Shown here in pieces: positions 1 to 7,625 of a stretch of 64,000 nt of DNA (position 1 is its first letter; each line of letters opens with the position of its first letter). The translations under genes were made by a program, and so were the position numbers. This stretch comes from JAWWOL01 sp963797535 (lineage in GTDB: Bacteria; Actinomycetota; Actinomycetes; JAWWOL01), in assembly GCA_963797535.1 (NCBI GenBank), contig CAWCPQ010000001.1, positions 1,922,001-1,986,000 on the forward strand. Direction: 5' to 3'. Below the pieces are notes generated by a model. The model was not told the origin of the DNA. It made no database searches and was given only the letters and a program-made list of their open reading frames with translations.

Positions 1-1112
1 AGGGAGAGCGCTGCGGTGATGACGATCGCGGCGAGGGCCGGTTGCGGCAGGTTGCGGAACAGGCCGGGGATCAGCACGATCATGACCGTGATGAGGACGG
101 CGCCGACGACACCGGCCAGCTGGGTCTTGGCGCCGGAGCGCTCCGCCACCGCGGTGCGCGAACCGCTGGTGCTGACCGGGAACCCCTGGAACAGGCCCGC
201 GGCGAGGTTGGCGGTGCCGATGCCGACCATTTCCTGGTTGCCGTGGACCTCATCGCCCGCCCGGGCGGCGAACGACGACGCGGTGGAGATCGTGTCGGCC
301 AGGGACACGAGTGCGATGCCGGCGGCGCCGGTCAGGATCGGGCCGACGTCCGACCAGGGAACTCGGGGGATCGTCAGCGGCGGGAAACCCTTGGGCAGCA
401 CACCCACCAGGCTCACGCCGTGCTCCCCCAGGTTGAAGACCACCGCGGCGGCAATCGAGAGCACCACCATGATCAGGATGGCCGGGACCTTGGGCAGCCA
501 ACGCTGGAGCACCAGGATCAAGACGATGCCAGCGATGCCGACCGCAGCAGCGGCGCCGACCGCCTTGCCGTCGGCGAGACCTTCAACAAATCCGATGATC
601 TCCCCGATGAGGTTGTCGGCGCTGACTTTGAAGCCGAACAGCTTGGGCAGCTGGCCGACCAGGATGGTCACGGCCAGGCCGTTCATGTAGCCGATCATCG
701 TCGGCTTGGACAGCAGGTCCGCGATGAAGCCCAGCTTGGCGACGGCCGCCAGGATCATGATGGCTGCGACGCAGAGCGCCAGCAGCGACGCGATCGCGAT
801 TGCCTTCTCGGGGTCACCGCCGGCGCCGACGAGCGGCAGGATGGTCGCCGCGATCATCGGCCCGAGCGAGGAGTCGGGGCCGAGAACGAGGATGCGGGAC
901 GGGCCCAGAGCCGCGTACCCCAGCAAACACATGATCGACGTGTAAAGCCCGGTGATCGCCGGCAACCCGGCCAGCTCGGCGTAGGCCATGCCCTGCGGCA
1001 CCAGCAGCGTTGTCAGGACGACACCGGCGACGATGTCCTTGGCCAACCACGGCCGTTGATAGCTCGCCACGGCGCGCACCCCTGGCACGGCCTGCAGGAA
1101 CGACACGTTCAC
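1..1112 (-). CDS. SulP-family anion transporter, C-terminus beyond window edge
   Basis: This membrane protein is of the SulP/SLC26 family, which moves sulfate, bicarbonate or related anions across the cytoplasmic membrane. About 370 residues are present. The frame is open from a GTG at 1112 (a second GTG lies at 1106) to the left edge, so the last helices and any C-terminal STAS domain are missing. Visible family features are the N-terminal LVPQGMAYAELAGLPA segment, GLYTSIMCLLGYAALGPS, repeated hydrophobic helices, and the conserved FPVSTSGSRTAVAE stretch near residue 310. No stop interrupts the frame below 1155. It diverges from the ABC transporter at 1221. The family is clear; the substrate cannot be told from sequence. 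Confidence 0.9.
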   Translation of the reverse strand, partial: MNVSFLQAVPGVRAVASYQRPWLAKDIVAGVVLTTLLVPQGMAYAELAGLPAITGLYTSIMCLLGYAALGPSRILVLGPDSSLGPMIAATILPLVGAGGDPEKAIAIASLLALCVAAIMILAAVAKLGFIADLLSKPTMIGYMNGLAVTILVGQLPKLFGFKVSADNLIGEIIGFVEGLADGKAVGAAAAVGIAGIVLILVLQRWLPKVPAILIMVVLSIAAAVVFNLGEHGVSLVGVLPKGFPPLTIPRVPWSDVGPILTGAAGIALVSLADTISTASSFAARAGDEVHGNQEMVGIGTANLAAGLFQGFPVSTSGSRTAVAERSGAKTQLAGVVGAVLITVMIVLIPGLFRNLPQPALAAIVITAALS

Positions 1113-1220
1113 CTCGCCATCCCACGTCAGGTCACCGCTGTGGTGATGATCGTCTCAAACTCGGCACACTGAGTCGAACGAGCGCGCGAGAGACGGCCAC
1201 TTCGGTGAGGAAGGACGAGC

Positions 1221-1961
1221 GTGCCTGACGCTGCCATCCACGTACGAGGCCTCGACGTCGAACGTGGCGGCCGGCTGGTCGTCAGGGACCTCCGGTTCGA
1301 CGTTCAGCCAGGCGAGATCGTGGGTCTGCTGGGTCCGAGCGGGTGCGGCAAGTCGACGTTGATGCGCGCCCTCGTGGGCGTACAGCTCGGGGTCACCGGG
1401 GAGATCACGTTGCTCGGGGACCCCGCAGGGTCATCGTCGCTGCGCACGCAGGTTGGCTACATGACCCAGGAGGCCTCGGTCTACGTCGACCTCACCGTCA
1501 TGGAGAACTTGCGCTACTTCGCGGCCGTCGGCGGTGCCAGCCGGGAACGTGCCGACGAGGTACTCGCGGACGTGGACCTCGCGGCCCAGCGGGACCGGCT
1601 GGTCGGGTCGCTGTCCGGCGGCCAGCGCAACCGGGTGTCGCTCGCTGCAGCATTGCTCGCCGAGCCTCGGATGCTGATCCTCGACGAGCCCACCGTGGGC
1701 CTGGATCCCGTACTCCGTAAGGACTTGTGGCAAAGATTTCGGCGCCTCGCTGCAAGCGGGGTGACCTTGCTGATCTCGAGCCACGTGATGGATGAGGCCA
1801 GCGAGTGCGACCGGATCCTGATGATGCGCGACGGGCGGCTGCTGGCTGACGCGACGCTGGAGGCACTGCTCGCGCAGACCGCGACCGGCAACATCACGGA
1901 CGCGTTCCTGGCCCTGGTCGAGTCGGACAGCGAGCAGGACGAGGACCGCGCCGATGGCTGA
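1221..1961 (+). CDS. ABC transporter ATP-binding protein
   Basis: This is the nucleotide-binding subunit of a DrrA/CcmA-type ABC-2 exporter, 246 residues. It has Walker A GPSGCGKST at about 38-46, the signature LSGGQRNR near 135, Walker B MLILDEPTVGLD near 155, and a C-terminal SSHVMDEASECDR H-loop region. The GTG start at 1221 follows GAGGAAGGA at a suitable distance. The last 8 bases overlap the permease gene, so the two are translationally coupled. The substrate is unknown; relatives export drugs, lipids or polysaccharides. No regulator gene is adjacent. Confidence 0.93.
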   Translation: MPDAAIHVRGLDVERGGRLVVRDLRFDVQPGEIVGLLGPSGCGKSTLMRALVGVQLGVTGEITLLGDPAGSSSLRTQVGYMTQEASVYVDLTVMENLRYFAAVGGASRERADEVLADVDLAAQRDRLVGSLSGGQRNRVSLAAALLAEPRMLILDEPTVGLDPVLRKDLWQRFRRLAASGVTLLISSHVMDEASECDRILMMRDGRLLADATLEALLAQTATGNITDAFLALVESDSEQDEDRADG

Positions 1962-2709
1962 CATCCGGGTCTCTCACCCTCGCATCCTCGTGGCCACCGC
2001 GGGCCGCGTACTCCGTCAGCTGCGGCACGACCCGCGCACCATCGGGCTGCTGCTCGCCGCCCCCGTCGCGCTGATCGGCCTGCTCGCGTGGGTGCTCAGC
2101 GGCCAGCCAGGAGTGTTCGACCAGTGGGGTGCGCTGCTGCTCGGCATCTTCCCGCTGCTGGTGATGTTCCTGGTGACGTCGATCGCGACCCTGCGCGAAC
2201 GCACCGGCGGCACCCTCGAGCGGCTGATGACGACGCCGATGAACAAGGTCGACTTCCTCGGAGGGTACGGGCTGGCGTTCGGTGCCGCTGCGATCCTGCA
2301 GGCCACCATCAGCTGCGCGTTCACCTTCGGCGTGTTCGGGCTGACGATCGCGGCTCCGGTGGGCGCCGTGGTCGTGATCTGCGTCCTCAACGCGCTGCTC
2401 GGCACCAGCCTCGGCCTGTTCGTGAGCGCGTTCGCGAAGACGGAGTTCCAGGCGGTGCAGTTCCTGCCGGCGATCCTGCTACCGCAGCTCCTGCTGTGCG
2501 GGATCGTGGCGCCGACCTCGTCGATGCCTCAGCCGCTGGAGGCGATTTCCGCGCTGCTGCCCCTGACGTACGCCATCGACGCGATGAAGCAGCTGACGGT
2601 GCACGCCAGCGTCACCGCCGACGTGTGGCGCGACATGGCCGTACTCCTCGGCTTCACGGTCGCACTCCTCATCGGCGGCGCGGCCACCCTGCGCCGGCGT
2701 ACGCCGTAG
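1954..2709 (+). CDS. ABC-2 type transporter permease
   Basis: This is the membrane subunit partnering the ATPase encoded just upstream, 251 residues, with about six hydrophobic segments. The family hallmark ATLRERTGGTLERLMTTPM lies between the second and third helices, as in YhhJ/DrrB-like ABC-2 permeases. The ATG at 1954 overlaps the upstream gene by 8 bases. An inverted repeat and a strong hairpin follow the gene before tmRNA. It probably forms a homodimeric exporter with the ATPase; the substrate is not predictable. Confidence 0.92.
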   Translation: MADIRVSHPRILVATAGRVLRQLRHDPRTIGLLLAAPVALIGLLAWVLSGQPGVFDQWGALLLGIFPLLVMFLVTSIATLRERTGGTLERLMTTPMNKVDFLGGYGLAFGAAAILQATISCAFTFGVFGLTIAAPVGAVVVICVLNALLGTSLGLFVSAFAKTEFQAVQFLPAILLPQLLLCGIVAPTSSMPQPLEAISALLPLTYAIDAMKQLTVHASVTADVWRDMAVLLGFTVALLIGGAATLRRRTP

Positions 2710-2726
2710 TTCCGCCCGGCCCGTTC

Positions 2727-2773
2727 GTGAATGTGGGCAGAGTGTCGCCTGGCGACGGTTTCCCCGCATTCAC
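2727..2773. repeat. Imperfect inverted repeat after the ABC exporter operon
   Basis: GTGAATGTGGG at 2727-2737 pairs with CCCCGCATTCAC at 2762-2773, with one mismatch. A small GTCGCC/GGCGAC element lies inside. It sits 18 bases after the permease stop, so it may act as a factor-assisted terminator. There is no T-run. Confidence 0.45.
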
Positions 2774-2803
2774 AAGGAATGTGGACCAGATCCGGCAACG
2801 AGA

Positions 2804-2832
2804 AGCGCCCCGGACCGAGAGTCCGGGGCGCT
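2804..2832 (-). terminator. Strong hairpin downstream of tmRNA
   Basis: AGCGCCCCGGAC and GTCCGGGGCGCT form a perfect 12-bp stem with a 5-base loop, 36 bases beyond the 3' end of tmRNA. It lies between convergent transcripts (ABC exporter on +, tmRNA on -), so it probably terminates tmRNA and possibly both. It lacks a clear U-tract, as is common in Actinobacteria. Confidence 0.75.
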
Positions 2833-2867
2833 CGCCGAGCTGTGATGGTGCTGGTCGGTCGCTTGGT

Positions 2868-3229
2868 TGGTGGAGGTGCCGGGAATCGAACCCGGGTCCT
2901 CCGGCGGCTCAACAGGGCTTCTTCGGGCGTAGCCTGCGGTTGTTTCTCGACCCGTCCGGTCACACAGGCCGGCCGGCCGGGTCATAGCTGCTGTTTCTTG
3001 TCCCGCTCACCACCGCAGCCGTGGTGAGCGGTAAGCCTCCTAGCGACGCCAGGCCCTGAAGCGGAAGCACCCTCAGGCTGACGGCTCTGCTACCGGTCAG
3101 GCAGCGAGAGCGAGCGCGTTGTTGTCGGCGCTTATATTTTTGTTCCAGCGGATGGTTAACGAGTTCGCCCCTGGTTTCCTCGGCCCGCTTCCCCTGTCTC
3201 GACGTCCGGAGTCGAAACCGTTCACCCCC
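2868..3229 (-). ncRNA. ssrA: Transfer-messenger RNA (tmRNA)
   Basis: This RNA rescues stalled ribosomes together with SmpB and tags the nascent protein for degradation. The 5' end GGGGGUG (3229-3223) pairs with CACCUCC before the encoded ACCA tail ending at 2868, giving the 7-bp acceptor stem. The T-arm reads GGGUUCGAUUCCC. The tag frame is at 3129-3097: GCC GAC AAC AAC GCG CTC GCT CTC GCT GCC then TGA, encoding ADNNALALAA. The sequence before the resume codon (UAAGC) resembles the E. coli UAGUC element. The length is 362 bases, normal for a one-piece tmRNA. Its partner smpB lies 4 kb away, also on the minus strand. Confidence 0.97.
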
Positions 3230-3253
3230 TTGATGGGCTAGTTGCTACCCCTG

Positions 3254-3259
3254 ATCTTA
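3254..3259 (-). promoter_or_regulatory. Probable -10 element of the tmRNA promoter
   Basis: On the minus strand TAAGAT lies 25 bases upstream of the mature tmRNA 5' end, leaving a short leader that RNase P would trim. No convincing -35 was found. Confidence 0.4.
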
Positions 3260-3411
3260 GCCTCGTCACGCTGAGTACGCGAGTGCCCACAACCAGGTCA
3301 CCGTTCACCCGGGTGTCTTCTGTGAGTTACCCACTGGACGCGCGACCCTCCCACGACAACGTGCTCGTGTGCGGGTAATCTAAGGACCCGGACGATCGAG
3401 GGGAGACCGTC

Positions 3412-3708
3412 ATGAGCATCGCAGAGGCGACCACGGGTAATCCCGCGCTCAATCTGTATGTTGCTGAGGCTCGTCACAACCAGGCCGAGACCGTCTACCA
3501 GGCTCTGTTGCGCGAAGGTTACGAGCAGGCCGATCAGGTCGACTACCCCCTGCTGGACGCGCTCGAGGCTCTGCCCCGCGACGAGGCCCTTCGCCGCCTG
3601 ACCGGCGATCTTGCCGAGGGCCGCCCGTCGCCCGTGCCCAACGATCTCGCCACCGCGTTGTCCGACTCGATCCGCCGTCTCGACCCGGACACCTTCGGCC
3701 AGGAGTAA
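3412..3708 (+). CDS. Small acidic protein of unknown function
   Basis: This is a 98-residue acidic, Glu/Asp/Leu-rich and probably all-helical protein without signal peptide, membrane segment or cysteine. I do not recognise the family. It is supported as a gene by its ATG with a GGGGAGA ribosome site, strongly biased third positions, and a textbook intrinsic terminator 27 bases after its stop, which makes it a monocistronic unit. It lies between tmRNA and the HTH/Clp-N operon and shares no overlap with either. Confidence 0.75.
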   Translation: MSIAEATTGNPALNLYVAEARHNQAETVYQALLREGYEQADQVDYPLLDALEALPRDEALRRLTGDLAEGRPSPVPNDLATALSDSIRRLDPDTFGQE

Positions 3709-3734
3709 CCACCACCGCTCGACCCGACCGCTCC

Positions 3735-3765
3735 GGCCCCCTCGCCTTCGAGGGGGCCGTTTTTG
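3735..3765 (+). terminator. Intrinsic terminator
   Basis: GGCCCCCTCG (3735-3744) and CGAGGGGGCC (3749-3758) form a perfect 10-bp stem with a CCTT loop, followed by GTTTTTG. This is the clearest rho-independent terminator in the window. Confidence 0.92.
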
Positions 3766-3777
3766 TTGCCCACGGTT

Positions 3778-3824
3778 TGTCAGTTTGATTTGACAACGAT
3801 GGCGCGTGTCAGTTAAAACTGACA
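3778..3824 (+). promoter_or_regulatory. Promoter with two matching palindromic operators, leaderless
   Basis: A perfect palindrome TGTCAGTT-AA-AACTGACA lies at 3807-3824 and a near copy TGTCAGTT-TG-ATTTGACA at 3778-3795, with centres 29 bases apart. The first copy contains a consensus -35, TTGACA (3790-3795). After an 18-base spacer a -10-like TAAAAC (3814-3819) lies inside the second copy. Transcription would start at about the ATG at 3826, so the mRNA is probably leaderless. A protein binding both sites would block both promoter elements. The HTH protein encoded immediately downstream is the obvious candidate. Confidence 0.75.
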
Positions 3825-3825
3825 G

Positions 3826-4029
3826 ATGGATCTCGACACCCTCTCCAGCGCCATCGCCTCCGAGGACCCGGCCACCGGACTTCGGGCTGTCCTCGCCCTG
3901 CGTCGGCTCGCCGAGCGGGTCGAGGCCAACCAGGTCGCGCTCGCCCGCAGCCAAGGCTGGTCCTGGCAGCAGATCGGCGACGCGCTCGGGATCACTCGAC
4001 AGTCAGTCCACGCCAAGTACGGGAAGTGA
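3826..4029 (+). CDS. Small helix-turn-helix protein, likely operon repressor
   Basis: This 67-residue DNA-binding protein is almost entirely a helical scaffold plus an HTH: GWSWQQIGDALGITRQSVHAKYGK at the C-terminus reads as a sigma-region-4/MarR-like helix-turn-helix. It has no effector or dimerisation domain beyond the N-terminal helices. It is the first gene of a three-gene operon (Clp-N protein 9 bases downstream, then a DUF998 membrane protein) whose promoter carries two copies of a TGTCAGTT palindrome. I infer autoregulation. The start ATG lies 2 bases after the second palindrome, with no ribosome site, consistent with leaderless translation. Confidence 0.85.
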   Translation: MDLDTLSSAIASEDPATGLRAVLALRRLAERVEANQVALARSQGWSWQQIGDALGITRQSVHAKYGK

Positions 4030-4038
4030 GTCAGCCTG

Positions 4039-4491
4039 ATGTTCGGAACCAAGCAACGAGCCGCGATGGGCAAGGTCTTTCGCGACGCCAGTGCCGAGGC
4101 CCAGCGCCGAGGTGACACCCGGGTCGGCACCGAGCACTTCGTTCTCGCGGTGCTCGTCGACCCGGACTCCGACACCGCCCGCGCACTGGGCGTCACTCTC
4201 GTCGAAGCTCGAGATGCGCTGCAATCATTGGACAATGCGGCTCTGGCGTCCGTCGGCATCGATGCCGTTGACCCTGGACCGCGCACCGTCACCCGAGCCC
4301 GCATCCGGGTCACGCCCGGCGTCCGCAACATCTTCGTCGGGCTGCGCTTCGACAGCACCGCCAAGCCGCTGCTGGGTCGCCACGTCCTGCTCGGCCTGCT
4401 CACCCTGACCCCGCCCGACCCGGCCGCGGAGCTGCTCGACGCACTGCAGATCAACCGGGCCGAGGTCCGCGAACACCTGCTGGCGCCATGA
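4039..4491 (+). CDS. Stand-alone Clp N-terminal (repeat) domain protein
   Basis: This 150-residue protein consists of the Clp-N double repeat only. The first repeat contains AEAQRRGDTRVGTEHFVLAVLVD and the second contains GRHVLLGLLTLTPPDPAAELLDAL, the substrate- and adaptor-binding fold of ClpA/ClpC. There is no AAA+ ATPase domain. In Actinobacteria such isolated Clp-N proteins occur as small accessory genes; their role is not established, and they may act as adaptors or decoys for ClpC1. It follows the HTH gene and overlaps the next gene by 4 bases (ATGA). Confidence 0.88.
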   Translation: MFGTKQRAAMGKVFRDASAEAQRRGDTRVGTEHFVLAVLVDPDSDTARALGVTLVEARDALQSLDNAALASVGIDAVDPGPRTVTRARIRVTPGVRNIFVGLRFDSTAKPLLGRHVLLGLLTLTPPDPAAELLDALQINRAEVREHLLAP

Positions 4492-5141
4492 CCGGCTCCG
4501 GGACGCGATCGGCCGCGTTGACCAGGACCCTGCTGCGCTGCGGTGTCGCAGCCGGCCCGCTGTTCCTGACCACCGCCACCGTCGAGGGTGCCCGCCGCGT
4601 CGACTACCACCCTGCCGTGCACCCGATGAGCTCACTGTCCCTGGGCCCGCGGGGCTGGGTCCAGCGGGCCAACTTCATCGCCACCGGCAAGCTGTTCCTG
4701 CTCGGCGCAGCCGGCTTGTGGCGCAGCCACAACCGGTTCGCGGCCGCAACCGTGGCCACCGCCGGCACCTGCCTGATCCTGTCCGGCATCTATGACACCG
4801 ACCCGGTGAACGACTACCCGCCCGGCGCGACCACGCCGGAACCGTCCACTCCTCACAACACCGTCCACGTCGCCTCGGCCATCCCGATCTTCCTCGGCCT
4901 GCCGCTCGCCCAGCTGACCGAAGCAGCGCGCGCGGTCCGTACCGATCCGGCCCGCGCCGCCTACTCCGCAGGCTCGGCGGCCGCCATGTTGGTCGGATTC
5001 GTGGGCGCCACGGCGGGGTTCAGCCAACAACAGGCGCTGCGGCCGTACGGTGGGCTCCTGCAGCGAATGGCAGCGCTGAGCGGCCTCGGCTGGCTCGGTT
5101 CGCTGTGCCTGCGGGCCCTGAAGGCCTCCACCTCAGCGTGA
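4488..5141 (+). CDS. DUF998-like integral membrane protein
   Basis: This is a polytopic membrane protein of 217 residues with about six hydrophobic helices. The order of segments (GVAAGPLFLTTATVEG, then PMSSLSLGPRGWVQRANF between helices 1 and 2) is characteristic of DUF998 proteins. Function is unknown. It is the last gene of the HTH / Clp-N / DUF998 operon and starts within the upstream stop (ATGA). Some clusters of the family sit with stress regulators, but nothing in the sequence fixes a role. Confidence 0.8.
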   Translation: MTGSGTRSAALTRTLLRCGVAAGPLFLTTATVEGARRVDYHPAVHPMSSLSLGPRGWVQRANFIATGKLFLLGAAGLWRSHNRFAAATVATAGTCLILSGIYDTDPVNDYPPGATTPEPSTPHNTVHVASAIPIFLGLPLAQLTEAARAVRTDPARAAYSAGSAAAMLVGFVGATAGFSQQQALRPYGGLLQRMAALSGLGWLGSLCLRALKASTSA

Positions 5142-5180
5142 GGCTGAGACCGTCGAGCGCTGTTACGGCCTGTACTACAC

Positions 5181-5197
5181 CTCGACTCAACGTCGAG
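5181..5197. terminator. Small hairpin between convergent genes
   Basis: CTCGAC and GTCGAG flank a 5-base loop, between the DUF998 gene and the penicillin-binding protein gene, which converge. It is short, so the assignment is weak. Confidence 0.3.
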
Positions 5198-5223
5198 AGA
5201 ATTGTCCCAGAGGGATTCTGCGG

Positions 5224-7125
5224 TCAGTTCAGGTTGGTCAGGAACTTCGCAGCGATCGGCGCGGCCACCTGACCACCGATGCCGCCGTTCTGCACCACGA
5301 CCGCGAACGCGAGATCACCGCGGTAACCGATGAACCACGCGTCGGTAAGCGACTTGTCCGCGGTCTCCGCGGTGCCGGTCTTGCCGGAGACCGGCGGTCC
5401 GGGGAAGTTCTTGAACGCTGCGGCTCCGGTGCCGTTGGTCACCACTCCGGCCATCAGGCCCCGCAACGAGTCGACGACCCCACCGGGCAGCGATTTCGGA
5501 CTCGGCGCCGCCGGGGGCGCCGGGTCGAGCACCAGCTGTGGCGCGCGCCAGGTTCCGTTCTGGACGGTCGCCGCCACCATCGCCATGTCCAGCGGGCTCA
5601 CCGCGATCTGGCCCTGACCGATCGTGGATGCGGCGACCTCGGCGGCGTCCTTGGCCGACGGCACGCTGCCGGTGTTGGCCTTGACTCCCAGCTGCCACGA
5701 CCCGCCGAGGCCGAACTCGCTCGCCGCGTCGCCCAGTCGGCCCTCGGCCAGCTTGTTGGACAGTGAGATGAAGGCGGTGTTGCAGGAGATCGCGAAGTCC
5801 TTGCTGAAGGGCACAGTGCCGGCCACCGACTCGCCCTGGAAGTTGTGGAACGTCTCGCCGCCGACCGTGATTGCGGACGTGCACGGCACCGGGGTGTCCG
5901 GCGTGACCCCGGAGGCGAGCAGACCGGCACTCGAGACGACCTTGAACGTCGACCCTGGCGGCAGCCTGCCCTCCAGCGCCGCGTCAAAGCTCGACGTCGA
6001 CGGCCGGTTGGCCACGGCCAGCACCTTGCCGGTGGAGGGTTGGATCGCGACCAGCGCGGTGACATAACCCTTCGGCGAGTCCACCGTGCCGAGCGCCTTC
6101 TCTGCGGCAGCCTGCACCTTGGGATCGATGGTCAGCGTGACCGCCTTTCCCGCCGTACCAGGGAAAGTCTTCAACGTGGTGACGGTTTTGCCGGCTGGGT
6201 TCTGCAGCACGATGGCGGTGTCCGGGGTGCCGGCGAGCCGGGTCTCGTACTGCTTCTCGATCCCCGACCGGCCGACCAGCGACGACGCGTTGTAGTCCGG
6301 CCCCAGGGTCTTGAGGTCCTCAGCGGTGACTGGTCCGACCCGGCCGAGCAACGCGTGGGCGAACGTCGGCGTCGGCGCCAGTGATGCCTTGGCCTTCGTA
6401 AAGGGGACACCGGCCAGCGCGTAGAGCTGAGGCCCGATCTTGTCGAAGTCGGACTCGCGCAGGGTGATGATCGGGTAGGACTGGTCGGTCTTGGCAGAGC
6501 CGGCGGCAAAGTCGGCCTGCAGGTCGGACGCCGTGATGCCGTACGGCTTCAAAAGCCTTGCCAGCGCGGCAATCTCAGCCTTGGGATCGACCATCCGGGC
6601 CGGACGCATCGCCACGTAGTAGACGTTGCCGGTGCCGACCAGCTTGGACTTGCCGGCACCGAGAACGGGCGCTCGTTGCCGGCTGCCGAACGACGTGGTC
6701 ACCGCGAACTTCTCGCCAGCGACGAGCTTGGGCTGCACCACGGCGGGGGTCCACTTCACCTGCCACGTCTTGCCGACCCGTACCAACGGCAGGGTCCCGT
6801 CCCAGGTCCACGGCGCGTAACCCTCGGGCGTCACGGTGGTGTGGAAGGTCGCCGTGGCCGTCTTCTTGGACGCGTCGACGGTCGCCGGGTCGACCGAGAT
6901 CGCGACCTTCTGCGCATGCAGGGCTGCCAACAGCTGTTGGTACGGGGTCCCCAGCGTTGCGCCGTCGGTGGCGGCGAGCTTGGCCGCCGTCGCGTAGTCG
7001 GCGTTCTGCACAGCCGCGACGAACTGCTGAGCCACCGGATCGGCCTTGGGCGAGGAGTTGCCGCAGCCGGCGACACCCGCTCCGACGCACAGCAGCATCA
7101 CTGCCACCCACGACCGCGACCTCAC
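5224..7125 (-). CDS. Penicillin-binding lipoprotein (MecA_N-type class B transpeptidase)
   Basis: This enzyme cross-links peptidoglycan at the outer face of the membrane. The N-terminus has a lipobox (VAGC), so it is probably lipid-anchored. An NTF2-like MecA_N domain follows (about 35-150), then a dimerisation domain and the transpeptidase domain. The three active-site motifs are present: STFK (nucleophile serine near 392), SCN near 448, and KTG near 580. The chosen GTG at 7125 follows GGGGGAGG. A TTG at 7152, overlapping the smpB stop, would add 9 residues. It is the last gene of the ftsEX-S41-smpB block. Confidence 0.92.
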   Translation of the reverse strand: MRSRSWVAVMLLCVGAGVAGCGNSSPKADPVAQQFVAAVQNADYATAAKLAATDGATLGTPYQQLLAALHAQKVAISVDPATVDASKKTATATFHTTVTPEGYAPWTWDGTLPLVRVGKTWQVKWTPAVVQPKLVAGEKFAVTTSFGSRQRAPVLGAGKSKLVGTGNVYYVAMRPARMVDPKAEIAALARLLKPYGITASDLQADFAAGSAKTDQSYPIITLRESDFDKIGPQLYALAGVPFTKAKASLAPTPTFAHALLGRVGPVTAEDLKTLGPDYNASSLVGRSGIEKQYETRLAGTPDTAIVLQNPAGKTVTTLKTFPGTAGKAVTLTIDPKVQAAAEKALGTVDSPKGYVTALVAIQPSTGKVLAVANRPSTSSFDAALEGRLPPGSTFKVVSSAGLLASGVTPDTPVPCTSAITVGGETFHNFQGESVAGTVPFSKDFAISCNTAFISLSNKLAEGRLGDAASEFGLGGSWQLGVKANTGSVPSAKDAAEVAASTIGQGQIAVSPLDMAMVAATVQNGTWRAPQLVLDPAPPAAPSPKSLPGGVVDSLRGLMAGVVTNGTGAAAFKNFPGPPVSGKTGTAETADKSLTDAWFIGYRGDLAFAVVVQNGGIGGQVAAPIAAKFLTNLN

Positions 7126-7148
7126 CGCGCCTCCCCCAACAGCCTCGG

Positions 7149-7625
7149 TCAACGCATTCCCTTGGCCCGACGTCCCATCGAGCGCACCACCTCGCGGTTG
7201 GCGTCGCGCTCGGCGATGGTCTGCCGCTTGTCGTACTCCTTCTTGCCCTTGGCCAGGGCGATCTCCACCTTGGCCTTGCCGTCCTTGAAGTACAGCGACA
7301 GCGGGATCAGGGTCTGGCCGCCCTCACGGGTCTTGCCGATCAGCCGGGCGATCTCGTCGCGGTGCAGCAGCAGCTTGCGCACCCGGCGCGGAGTGTGGTT
7401 GTTCCAGGTGCCCTCGGTGTACTCCGGGATGTGGACGCCGTGCAACCACGCCTCGCCGTCCTTGATGTTGGCGTAGCTGTCGATCAACGACGCCCGCCCA
7501 GCGCGCAGGCTCTTGACTTCGGTGCCGGTCAGCACGATGCCTGCCTCGTAGGTGTCGGTGATGGCGTAGTCGTGCCGCGCCTTCTTGTTCTGCGCGATCA
7601 GCTTGGTGCCGGTCTCCTTCGACAT
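7149..7625 (-). CDS. smpB: SsrA-binding protein SmpB
   Basis: SmpB binds the tRNA-like domain of tmRNA and delivers it to stalled ribosomes. The 158 residues carry the family's core: ARHDYAITDTYEAGIVLTGTEVKSLR, LHGVHIPEY, and the basic C-terminal tail KGKKEYDKRQTIAERD that enters the mRNA channel. Length is normal. It overlaps the S41 protease gene upstream by one base, and its TGA overlaps the alternative TTG of the penicillin-binding protein. The tmRNA gene lies 4 kb downstream on the same strand. Confidence 0.98.
   Translation of the reverse strand: MSKETGTKLIAQNKKARHDYAITDTYEAGIVLTGTEVKSLRAGRASLIDSYANIKDGEAWLHGVHIPEYTEGTWNNHTPRRVRKLLLHRDEIARLIGKTREGGQTLIPLSLYFKDGKAKVEIALAKGKKEYDKRQTIAERDANREVVRSMGRRAKGMR

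Noticed and set aside
42..1172. A 376-residue open frame on the plus strand (and another at 16-690).
   Set aside because: They are antisense to the SulP gene, whose protein shows clear family motifs; the plus-strand translations are low-complexity and Arg/Asp/Gly-rich.
2868..2900. A tRNA gene suggested by the GGTTCGATTCCC T-arm and CCA.
   Set aside because: It is the 3' part of tmRNA; no anticodon arm is nearby and the 5' partner lies about 330 bases away.
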